A stretch of 64,000 nt of DNA, from positions 7,237,001 through 7,301,000 of the forward strand of contig NC_091108.1 in the NCBI RefSeq assembly GCF_024713975.1, given 5' to 3'. The DNA is from Paralichthys olivaceus (taxonomy: Eukaryota > Chordata > Actinopteri > Pleuronectiformes > Paralichthyidae). Below the pieces are notes generated by a model that saw only the letters and a list, made by a program, of their open reading frames with translations, was not told the DNA's origin and did not search any database. This document shows, one piece after another, positions 46,638 to 59,059 of this stretch (its first letter is position 1; each line of letters starts with the position of its first letter). A program made the position numbers and the translations under genes.

Positions 46638-46675
46638 CCCCCCCCCCCCCCCCCCCCCCCCCCCCATAGAAGCAA
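46638..46675. repeat. Poly-C tract
   Basis: Thirty-eight consecutive C after GATGACA. It is either a real homopolymer, hard to sequence, or partly an assembly artefact. Confidence 0.85.
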
Positions 46676-48009
46676 TACACATAGAAGACACAAATTAAGA
46701 TGTCCGATTTGAAAGAGATTTGAAGTTTTTGGTGATAAGGCCTGATCCCTTTGAGGATTGCTACAGGAATTGCTACATGTGCCTCCTTGCGTGTTCTACC
46801 CAGGCAAACACTCGCTGAGATGTTCAGGACATTTTCCTGTTGTTAACGTGTCTAAGAACAAGAATCTCCAGCTACATTTTCTGGAGTTTGTGTCTGAGAA
46901 TGGTTTTCTGAAGACGCCAACCCGCTTCAGCAGGCGACTATTTTCAGAAACAGACAAAACCAAAACAACGAGCTGAAAGATTGTAAACTGCTTCATAGAT
47001 CAGCTCAGACGGAACATGATTCACTTTACTGATAAGAGCCGCTGTGAGGTCATAGGATGTTATTTAACTCCACCCTTCCCCAACAATAATAAAGACAAAA
47101 GTTGCATAAGGAACAAGGAATAATGATCCCTGACATTTCTTGACGTCTTGTTTGTTTGCGTCATATGGATGAATGGTCCTGAATTGCATGGTAAACATAG
47201 GCATTGTGTCTGCCTCTTATCTGGATTCTATTCAAAGAGGCGTCTCAGACAGAAACACTGAAAGGTCTTCAAAATGTGATAATTTCTTCTTTCTGTCTGT
47301 TGGGAAACTCTGGGGCTTGAAGAAGAAAGAGAAAATTTCTGTCACTGTACCATAAGAGTACACACACTTAAATATAATCACACTTCAACCTGTAAATTGC
47401 TCAAAACATGAATAGACGGCGCCATGCTAACGCGTCACAAAGACTCTCGGTAGCTTAATGCTGCATCTTTAAAGTTGAAAATATCTGTCCTCCTGTTGAG
47501 TCTGTCTGTTTTCCATCGGGTATGCTCTTCTTAACCTTCCCTTTCGTTGTTGGACCGTTTGCTTTACATTTAATCCCCATTAAGATTTATAGAAGCCTCT
47601 CTGCCCCTCCAGCCTCCGCACAACAAATCAATAAAATAAATAAAAAGATCAAATAAACTCAGAGCTCCATCCATTGATTATTTGGAGAATGTGTCATTTC
47701 CACCAACTTGACAACTGATGCTGAAACAGAAGTCTTAACCTTTTTCATTTGTAAGAACGTGTGTATGTCATTTTTTTTCTTGCTTATATCCGTGTGCGAT
47801 GACCCATTTAGTCAGTGACATGAAAAAAACCCACATCATGACACATCTGTATGATAAACATGTGTCTTGTTCAAATGGGATGTAAGATATCGATGGAAAT
47901 GATCTATTGGCAGAAATTTAATATAAAATAATCCTAGTGATGTTTTCAGTAGTGTGTTTCATCAAAATTGTACAAATTGTTGTTTTCTTTACTCTAGAAT
48001 GGGCGCTTT

Positions 48010-48330
48010 ATATTTAAATATCAGGAGGGATCCGCTCTACGGAGGCTGCCATGTTTTTTACAGAAGCCCAGACTGGACAAACTAAACACCATTTTGAGTT
48101 TTTATGACAACTGAAGGTTTCCACTGGTTCTCTTTCATATTTAAAGGGGAGGGGGTATTCAGCTGGGTATGCAGATGGGTCTTGCACTTATCTGTTAACA
48201 TGGAGGAGTAGGAGGACGGACTAATGACCTATACTGCAGCCAGCCACCAGGGGACGATCAAGACGCTTTGACTCCACTTTTGGGGAGCTGTCATGGCATT
48301 CCATCTTTATTTTCAGTCTAGTGAACAGAA
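48010..48330 (-). repeat. Dispersed repeat family 1, copy 2 (inverted)
   Basis: CCTATACTGCAGCCAGCCAC (about 48,228), then CAGGGGACGATCAAGACG, is the reverse complement of the family-1 edge at 2,755 and 55,665. The upstream part (GGAGGCTGCCATGTTTTTTA) also looks repetitive. Confidence 0.55.
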
Positions 48331-49973
48331 TGATGTGAAAAATTAGTGTCAGACTGGGGACGACACCTGAAGTCAGAACAACCTCTCAGAAAGTCGCTGA
48401 CGTCATCAGTTATAAACCAATCCCCTCAATGTTTGTTTTACAACCAGCATCTAAAGTCAACTTATCAAATGTTGCACTGCTGATTAGCTGCAAACTGTAT
48501 GTCCATCTCTAACAAGCACCTTGAGCTAACACAAACACTTTTAAGTTTTTTAAATTATTCATATGCCTGTCACATCTGTTCCTTTTTCTTTCCTCTTATA
48601 TGCAAATGTGAAAATGAGTCAAGGTGTTGTGTAAACGCAATTAACACTTTGTGTTATATAATTAAGTTTGTCCAACATTCTGAAACACATGAACATACCA
48701 CGCACCTGCCGAGGAGCGTATAGATGCTCAGTATTGTGCACCAAAACACTTACAAATAATTTCTCCTGTGATAAAAATCTATAATAATTGTGGTCAAATT
48801 ATACGTTCTTGTAATTATATTCCGTTTAATATATTTTAAACTGGGTCAGAAGTTCTCTTGTTCTTTTTGAACCCTGCATGATTCAACAAAACACCTTGTT
48901 GCGAACCTCCATCTCATTCACGCTGCAATCAGCCCTCCCTCCTCCTCCACGTTGTCCTCCTCCCAAACAAAACAAGACCATCCATGTTTTTCCTTCCTGT
49001 TCATCTATCTCTCCACCTGTGCCATCGACACAGAGTGACAGCCTCTGCATTCATGAGCATATCATCATCTGCCCTCCTCGCCTCCAATTAGCCTTTCATC
49101 ACTCAAGCCCCACGAAAGCCACCGTGTGTTTGATCTGAATGAGACATTTGCTTTAAATCTTAAAAATCAATATGGACTCTTTGGATTGTTTCCACAAATC
49201 AATTAATATTTATTTAATCCACTTATTACAATATCACCACTAACTGTTTATATATTTTTTTAACCTCCAGCTAATGATAGTAAATTCCCTTAGGTAATTA
49301 AGTGGTCTCATCCTATTTTCCCTCTAAATGCTTCAGCATTCAGTCATTTCATCTCTGTGTGAAGTCATCCTTCACTGCCAGCTCCTAGTGACTCCCCCCT
49401 TCCTCTCAGTGGCTCTATAGATTTTCTCCAAATGATAAATTGGACACGGGCAGCCACTAAGGTGTGACCAGGTGCCAAAGGAGTATAGCTTTTTGTCCTA
49501 ATGGGCTTAATTATGCTCAAGACCTTTAAGATCTGTTTGGATAACTGCTAATAACCTTTTGGAGGATGTGGTGTTAAGAAAAGTTATATACAGATTTAAA
49601 ACCCCTGTTCAAATAAAGAAGCCACTTCCTCCAACAGATACATAATAACATTCTCTGTTTGGAAGCTGGAAAGTTGCATCGATGTTTGTATGTTGCTCAC
49701 TTTCTCTCTTTTGATTAAAGAAATGCACGGTTTCTAACCCATCCATCACCTCCACCCCTCCCCTCTCTCCCCAAACACTGAAACGGGTAACGCTTAATTT
49801 CGAGCCCATTCTCTGCTGTGGCACCGTGGTGAGCAGAAACTTGTGCAGCCGACTTTGTGGTGCACACTCACTCGACGACGATTGTGTGTTTTGTTCCTCG
49901 CAGAAAGTCTTTTTTCTGTCGTGTGTCTTTGCAGTGACAGAGTGGAGATGAACCAGTTGGACGGATATTGTAG

Positions 49974-51283
<1,310 letters not shown>

Positions 51284-51660
51284 AACACGGAGACGCTGCG
51301 CTGTGGGAGGGGATCCACTCTGCACATAGCTTTTTGCTTCATTGCTCAGTCTCGGTTCGATGTCAGTTGGATTATTAGAGACAGAGCTCACCATTTCCAT
51401 ATTGCAAACGACCCAAGGATGATGTGAAGGAAGGCAAGCGAAGAACAAAAGAAAGAGTAAAGGACTGTACTTAGCAATAGTGATGCTCTCACAGTGTAAT
51501 CACAGGATAGGCAGAGTGAATTTTAATTTGTACATCTTTGAATTGTTCCCTTGTCAGACTGATTCTCGCACTTTGAATGAACTCCCGCTTTACAAATTCA
51601 GTTTGCTGACATGTCAAACATACTGTAGATGCCGTGGTAACACATACTGAGTGACTGTAG

Positions 51661-51666
51661 ATTAAA
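51661..51666 (+). terminator. Possible poly(A) signal of c1ql3
   Basis: ATTAAA about 380 bp after the stop codon. It is a variant hexamer, and other sites further down are possible. Confidence 0.3.
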
Positions 51667-51699
51667 AGCTCAATGTACTGGCCCTTTAGCATTGAATTG

Positions 51700-52940
51700 T
51701 AGATGCTAAAATGATACTCACATAATCACCACTCTGTTCTCAGTGTTGTTAGTTCACGTGCGTGCTTTATTCTTTCAAAACAAATCTGTGATAGTTGTTG
51801 CATATTGGGTGAAAATGTTTAAACCTGTAGTGATGCATGAATATAACGATTTAACATTTGAAACTCTGAGCAGCATAGAAACACTTGGAGAAGTTGAAAT
51901 CTGTAAAGGGCCCTTCTGATGTTCACATTGAAGCACTGTCTCAAAAATAATCAGCGCCACTCATTTTTCTTGTCTGTCTCAATGTGACAGCTGGTTGGGG
52001 TGACGGGGGAGGTCTGGTAGTTAGTCACCATCACAAAAACTGGACAGTCGCTCGGACAGAAATGTTTCCTCCAGCTCAACAACATTCATCGATCTGCCCG
52101 CCGATTGTCAAGCCCTTCCAGATAAGACTGTCGGCCACAACGTTAAATGTATTGTAAAGTGAAAGCCTCCGGCTCACTTTGTAATCCTCTCGGAAGATTA
52201 ATCAAAAGTTATATGTTTTTTTTCTCCGCGGTGCACAGTCAGCTGTTGCAATCACACCATTGATCATGTGGCGAAGTCACCCTGTGAAGCCACCTGTTTC
52301 CAGGTGAGAGGAGAACATGTCCTTCATCTGGGCCTGCCAGACAGTCAGCCTCCCATAGACAGCCAGACACCCACTGAGGGGCGACAGGACAACTCATCTA
52401 ACACGAGCCACATTGTGTCGAGAGTCGAGCAGCATACTGATTACCGACGTGCTCATTATTTACCTCCCATAAAGCGTGTTTGCAGAAATGTCACTTACAA
52501 ATACAAAGAAAGCAGCATCGGCGCAGTCATTGAAAACCGAAGATGAATTAGCACCATGTGTGTGAGCACCGCCGTCGACAATACCTCCAAAAAATAGAGA
52601 AAATGTGTCTTAGATTGCATTCACATTCCTGCAGACAAGAAAAACCTGCAGCGATGGGACCAAAACAACACGGCTAATGAGAAGCACTGTGAAAGTGAAT
52701 AATGTATAAAATGAAGTTCTACTTAATAAGCGTCTCTCAGATGAGCGAAACAACCGCTTGTAATTATTTTTCCAAAGTTAAGAAACATTTTGCTTTGCTG
52801 AAAAATTTAGAAACGTGGACATTAAAGACAAATTTACCGGAGTTATATAGCAGATATTCATTGTGGGGTGTGCGGTCAACATCTGGAGATAAAATAATCG
52901 TTACATGAAAACTCCTGTCTCGCTTCTCTTTTTTGATTTT
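51700..52940. other. Convergent spacer c1ql3-pter
   Basis: No gene is seen. Positions 52,070-52,220 are of mixed composition with GATTAATC-type sites and could be non-coding regulatory sequence. The 92-codon frame at 52,268 has no family resemblance. Confidence 0.5.
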
Positions 52941-52944
52941 GGCT

Positions 52945-55900
52945 TTATTTGAAGGTGAGCCAGCGTTTCGGGTTGTCGATGAGAATCTTGTCCACCTGGT
53001 GCTGAGAGATGCCCCTCATGAGCATCTTCGGCACAATGTTCTTCAGGATGTGAGAGTAGCCGTGGCCGCCGTATTTGGTCAGGCGGTTCTTGGTGTGGAT
53101 GTCGTGCGCGATCACGATCTTGTCCTCGTAGCCCTCCTTCACCAGGAGCGCCAAGCTGAACGCGACACAAAGACATCAGTGAAAAACCGCGGGACCTTGA
53201 ACGAAAACACGACTGGCGGTTTAAAGCTTAAGAGCGTACTGTAATAGCAAATCAACCTTCATGCATTGTTACACCTGTCTTTTCGAGAGTGCCGACAAAC
53301 ATCTGGACTGAATGTGAATATCACAGGGATCGTGTCTCTCATCTGTGTTACCCTCCTGTTGACACCCTTCTCCCAACGCTGAGGTGGGAGATTAGTGTCT
53401 CACAGCTTTTATGAAACCCCCCTCCCCACAAAAATAACTGTGGGACAAACTCTTCTCTCCACAGGGAGTGAAACACAAAACTGGCATTTTAGTCCATATT
53501 AAATACTACTGATGTGGAGTCTAACTCCAAATACTGAATTCAAAGGGATACACGGAATAAAAAGGAGGAGAAGAGTGGGACAGTTGTGTATTCATTGGAG
53601 ACACATCATGTATCTAAGACCTTGTTCAGAGCTGGTTTTAATATCCATCCTGAGTGGTACGATAAAAAATGGTCGGCACTAAGTTCAGATCTAAAGGCGC
53701 CCCGACGCGTCCTGAGATCAGATCACATTCGAGGGTGCTCTGGGAGGCAAGTCAGATGTATTTTAATGTTTCCAAGTCATCACATGTTCACAGTAATAAC
53801 ACAGATCAGCTCACAGATCAACACTTTTCTTAAATCTGTCAAATCTTTCATTCTGCCCCTCCTGGCTGTGCCCGCTCTATCCCTCTGACGCTCTCTCTCT
53901 GGCTTGCTCGCACTGACACAACAAACACAAAGACATCTGTAAACTCAAACTGGGTAAAAACAACGGTTTTCTGTAACACTCATGACGTATGTGTGTATTT
54001 GCATATAGAGCGGGGAAGTGATATCTTCACGCTGCCTGCTCAGGACGGATATTTAAACCAGGTCTGAACGGGACCGAGATCTGATGTATATATAATCACA
54101 AGAATAATCATCCTTCAAAGTTTAAAATACTCACGCCTTCACTCTCTGACTGTCGCTGGGCATGTCCACCTCCAGGTTGTAAGGGTAGTTCAGCATCTCC
54201 GTTCCGAACAGGTCGTATTCCAGGTAACTCCCCAGTTTGGCGAACTCCAGCAGTTCACCCTCATCGAATATAGTCCTGCAGTAAAAGAGCAGAATGGAGG
54301 ATTAAGTCAAGGAGCTTCATGCTTTATATTTTTTTCTTATATTGGGTAAAAGTTTTTTGTTCGAAGCAGCTTCTGTAACTTTCATGAGCAGAGATTCAAC
54401 TGATTTATTAGAAAAAGCAGATTTAAGAAACATTATTAAAATAAACATGTGAAAGATTAGTTTGTTAGATTTCTTTGCAACAAGCTCAGACAAATGTCCT
54501 TCAACTAAACAGAATGAGACAAATGGGGAGAAAGTGCAAATTAGCTGATGATGAACAAAGCGCAGTGTTAAAGTCCTGTGTTTGCCCTTCAAATTCAATT
54601 CTCCCCTTATTCACTGACACATAGACAAGAAGAGAGTTGCTTCTGTTCCAGCAAATACGTGAAATTAATGAAAAATCGATGCAAACACTTTGCTTTTAAT
54701 AGACCTGAGGAGAAAACACAAACACTTTGCAGATGAGTGATATCTGTAGCAGGGCTAAGTGGAAAATCCTAATCTTAACCAATAAAAACTTTGTGTTGAA
54801 AAATCTTAATACGCTGTCAAACATTTATTGAAGTTCGCTGACTCAGCACTGACTTCTTACCTGTCCAGGTGAGACATGACAGTTTTGCCGATGTCACCGC
54901 CGGCCTCCTGCAGAATCCGGATGACTTCGGCCGGGGCGGAGGGATTTCTGCCAGGATGAATGATGACAGGACACCCGAGCTGAGCCTGAGCGTGAGCCGT
55001 GGCCCTCAGCACCTTCTTCTCGCTCTCGGTGATGGGCCAGCCGGTGCCGATCTCTCCGATCACACCGCAGCGGATGTCCGTCCCGTCTGCGCCGTGAAGC
55101 ACCTCCCCGACGATGATGTCCGTGAGCTGACGTGCAGGAGATCAGGAGTTAGATGAGGAAGGAAACGCTGTTCTTTACACGAGCACCTGACATATGTAAT
55201 AAAATGATTAGAGACTGATCAATACCGCAGACGAGCCGGTATTTCTTTTTATAGATATTCAATATGCAGCAGATGTGGAAATAGTGACAATACATAGATT
55301 CATGCTACACAAGGAGAAAATATGCTTGTCACAGAATTTAGCTACTAACTCATTTGTCGTCCGTGTGCAGGTGAACAAACTAAATGTTTCTGAATCCTGA
55401 GACGTTCAGATCATTTCCAGGTTTACGTGAAAATAGAGCTTTTCACTGTGGGTTCAGATTTGAACTTGACTGTATCAGGTGAATTTTCTACACCGGAACA
55501 TTTCACTGCATGAAATCGTCTTTAAGAATTCTTTATCAGGCGGGCTCTAAAAATCTTTTTTTTCTGATTTCTCTCTTCTGTTTCTTTAAAAAACTTGATG
55601 TTCATGAAGGGAGCACATAGACTACGAAGATGGACACATGACAGCAATTCAGAGGTTAAAGCATCTTGATCGCCCCCTGGTGGCTGGCTGCAGTATAGGT
55701 CATAAATCCCACCTTCTCCATGAGAGTAGATGGGACATGGACCAAAATAAAAAGTCACTTTAGTCAATGGTCAATTTGTTAAACGTGTGTAGGTGGGACC
55801 ACATTCGAATCGTCCTCTGTAACACACCTTCTCCACGCTCATCTTCTTCGTGGCCTCAGAGTGGGTGCAGTCAACGTAGTACCCCGCTCCCGCAATGACG

Positions 55901-56259
55901 TGCACCCCGGTGTCTTTGGCCAGCTGTCGGAGGGTGGGCAGGTCCCGGTCGATGCCGGTGGTGGTGTTCTCCACTATCGTGCCCCCGCCTGCCTTCCTGT
56001 ACGCCAGCAGCTCGTCCCGCACTGCACCGGTCTCCTGCATCAGGAGCAGGTTCTCGTGGCAGCAGTAGGGGTTCTGCCTCAGCCAGTGCATGTGCTGCAT
56101 TTGGAAGGGGTTCTCCGCCACCGCCTCGTCGCCCAGGGGAGGAGGGAAGTAGCAGCACTCGAAGGTCATGGTCAGGTGCTCGTGGGTCATGGTGCGGCCC
56201 AGCTGGTCCGGATCCAGAAGACCCAGGACAGATTGCACTTTTCCTGACAACTCAGACAT
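52945..56259 (-). CDS. pter: Phosphotriesterase-related protein (N-acetyltaurine hydrolase)
   Basis: Four coding exons read on minus: 56259-55828, 55126-54861, 54275-54135, 53155-52945. They give 349 aa, the same length as human PTER. Metal-site motifs of the amidohydrolase fold are [10 protein letters not shown] near residue 25, [30 protein letters not shown] and the late Asp in [11 protein letters not shown]. The C-terminus is [13 protein letters not shown] was recently shown in mammals to hydrolyse N-acetyltaurine to taurine and acetate; I rely on memory for that. The start Met (MSELSGKVQ) lies 36 bp inside an exon opened by an acceptor near 56,296, so a non-coding 5' exon exists. The frame further upstream (MFLSGCGG...) reads through that acceptor and is not used. 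Confidence 0.95.
55662..55790 (+). repeat. Dispersed repeat family 1, copy 3
   Basis: TCTTGATCGCCCCCTGGTGG, then CTGGCTGCAGTATAGGTCAT, matches 2,755-2,820. It lies in pter intron 1 (between coding exons 55,828-56,259 and 54,861-55,126). Confidence 0.6.
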
Positions 56260-56794
56260 GATTCTCCGATCAGTGTTCAGCGCTCCACCGCAGCCTGAAA
56301 GAAACACAGGTCATCGATTCATTAACAGCTCAGACAAACAGTGTTCCATCTCTCAGAAACCCCTAACCCACAGAAAACTTTCTAGACAAACCTGAAAACT
56401 TTGTGTACATCCTACCTGGTTTAACTGCAATGAAGATTTTAAAGTCAATGATGAAGTTGGTTTATGTATGAGTTTGAATGATTTACTGAGCTGGTGTTGT
56501 TTTTTCATACATTGCACGTCGACCATTTCAGAGGTCTGTTAAGCAATCGACAAAATCTTTAGACCGAGTCCACAACTTTTCAAAAACAAAAACTTGGCAG
56601 TTCCGCTCAATATAAAGCATTACAGCAACAACAACAAAATATTGTCACAAGACAACTTGCTAAAGAGGAAGTGATTCTATGAATGTTGCTGCCAAAATAA
56701 TCAAACTATAATTTGGTGGATTTGACCCACACTTTGACCCAGTTGCTGATCGCTGCTGTAGTTTATCTGTGGATGTAGAAGAATTTTAATGATA

Positions 56795-56935
56795 CTGAAC
56801 GTCCAGTCTGTCCAAATTGCACCAAATTGGACACGGCACTTTCTCGGGTCATTAACAATCAACACGTGTGAAGCCGATAACATGAACAGTTGGTCCACAC
56901 ACACACACACACACAGACAGACAGATGTTTGTGGA
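56795..56935 (+). repeat. Dispersed repeat family 2, copy 2
   Basis: TCCAAATTGCACCAAATTGG and AACATGAACAGTTGG match 28,830-28,920. A short CA run interrupts it at 56,898-56,915. Confidence 0.55.
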
Positions 56936-57656
56936 ATTTGTAGATGAAGGATTCATCTCAGACAATGACTTCATGTCGTTAGTCTTAAACATGTTTTTGT
57001 TTCTGGATTCACTCAAACACTTTCTTGAAACACTGGTTTATTTATATGCAGGTCAATCATATGAACTTCAAACTGGGACCAAAATCACTTTGGTCTACAT
57101 CTGTAAAAATGCAAAATATGGTAAACCACACTGTGAGCTGTGCATCAAAGCTTTAACAGGTACATTTGTAATGGGTCGTAACAGCCTGTAGTTACAGGAG
57201 CGTTGCAGGAGACGACGACAGACTAAATCTATCACACGTGTATTTTAACCATTTATTATATTTAAACAATTTGTTGTGCAGCACTTTCTACATTGTATTG
57301 AAAAGTGGCAGATACATAAATGTATAACTTCAACTCAGGAGTGTGTTTTTGTATTGAGGAGCTCTGACAACTCATTGACCGGACTGTCCTCACAGTGCAG
57401 GACACAGACAGACCTTTGGACCTCACAGCACCAAGTCCTCATTGAACCTCGTGTCTAACGGGAGTCTGAGTTAATCCGATCACTTCCTTGTTGTCGTATT
57501 TGTTCTATTTCAATGAACATGTGCAACTTCTGCAGCAGAGTCAACAACAATCACGACGAGCGACACGTTCGCCTCCACGTCTGGAAACTGGAGTCAGAGC
57601 TGCAACGTGAGAGAAGAGTTTCATCCACGCGGATCCTGAGAAGAATGTGGACTGAC

Positions 57657-57810
57657 CTTGTTTTAGTTTCTCTGCGGTTCTGCAGAGATCCTCGCTCCTC
57701 CACCTGTCAACAAGAAAACAGCTGACCCGCTGCTCGTGCGGCTTCTTCTTCTCTCTCTGACTCTCCTCTCGGCTTCCCCCTGCAGGCTGGAAGTGGGTCT
57801 GCAGCTCCTC
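57657..57810 (-). other. Candidate non-coding first exon of pter
   Basis: Read on minus, CAAG is followed by GTCAGT (donor at 57,656), which would pair with the acceptor before the pter coding exon. The sequence is GC- and CpG-richer than its surroundings. The 5' boundary is a guess. Confidence 0.35.
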
Positions 57811-57819
57811 CACAGACTG

Positions 57820-58600
57820 AATCTGCTGATAAATTTAAATAAATAATAATGATAACAATGATAATATAATAATTTCTGTTGTCGTTGTCGTTGATAATCT
57901 GATGTACATAGAAATGTATTTGAGTTTTTCATATTGAGCTTTATTTTCTTTAAGTCCCCAATACTTTTTATTGTACTGTTGACTTATGTATTATGATTAA
58001 AACTTTAACTTAAGTATAACAATAATAAGAATGATAAAAATTAATACTGAAAAAAAACCCATCAATGACATCTTTTACAATCTCTGACCCTTGTTTGGAT
58101 TCTACAGGCTTCTCAATCATCTTTAAAATAAATGATACAACATGTCACCACAGGGACTTTATACCAGTTGATATGATACGATACATTAGAGTTCGCTTGG
58201 ATACAATATGTTACAATATAATATAATACGATACAATACGATATGATATAATATGATACGATATGTTACAATATAATATGATGCTTGATTTTCTTTTTTA
58301 ACTTTTACTTAGTTTTTTATCCGGATCACTGAGCTTCATGAGGAAACAGCTAAATCAAACCAGTATTAAAATCATCACATTTCATCATTTTTTGATTTAA
58401 GTTTTTAAAAGGAGAGTCTAAAGGAAATTTCACTTCAAGTAAAATCAGGAAAGTCTATGACAAAAAAGATTTTAAGAAAGGACTTACAACTAACTACTGA
58501 GTCAGACAACTTCATATAGATCTTTTTTGATTTTCAGTCAACAATAAAAATATCCCAACCCCTAATAATTCACTGGATGCTAAAGCTGAACATGAAACTG
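57820..58600. other. AT-rich low-complexity stretch
   Basis: Includes ATA/GATACAATAT-type simple repeats around 58,165-58,285 and AATAATAA runs. No gene is seen. Confidence 0.6.
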
Positions 58601-58619
58601 CTCCTCCTTTAATATCTAC

Positions 58620-59040
58620 CTTGTATTTCATCGTTCTGTCTGTCCATAAAAAAATCCTCCTCACTGTTTCCATTTATATTTCTTTCATTTTGCTGCCCCA
58701 GAGAGGTTTGTGTACATTCCAGTCCCCTACACAAACAACTCGTGTCCATTATTTGTTCTATAACCTCCTGCAACTCCCTGATGTTAATTGGCAAACTGGG
58801 ATTATAGAAGGTTACGATGTTCACCCATCTGTGATTTCCCCCACACCCTTACTACCACACACTGGATCTCACAAATGCTCCACAGCCTCCTCCTGCTTTA
58901 TCATTTCGATCCTGGCTAATATTTCCATACACTGGAACCACAAAGTCTCAACATGGCTTAAGTCGAGTTTCCTGGATCCACAAAGCAGCTGAATACGTCC
59001 ACAAATCTTTTTAACTCCTGCCAATTTGCAGCCAAATCTC
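58620..59040 (-). pseudogene. Decayed non-LTR retrotransposon endonuclease fragment
   Basis: Read on minus across several frames, the fragment shows the order of a LINE AP-endonuclease: QELKRFVDV, then WIQETRLKP, then DRNDKAGGGCGAFVR, then NPSLPINIRELQEVIEQIMD, then GDWNVHKPLWGS, then a DFFMDRQND stretch. IQETWLKP and GDFNAHNPLWGS are the family's usual forms. Stops and frameshifts lie between the blocks, so it is dead. No reverse transcriptase part is seen downstream of it (below 58,620), so the copy is truncated at both ends. The clade is uncertain. Confidence 0.7.
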
Positions 59041-59059
59041 ATTCTGTTCCCTGGCAAAA

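Noticed and set aside
57541-57932. Open frames on minus near 57.6 kb
   Set aside because: No homology. The region is better explained as a non-coding first exon or promoter of pter.
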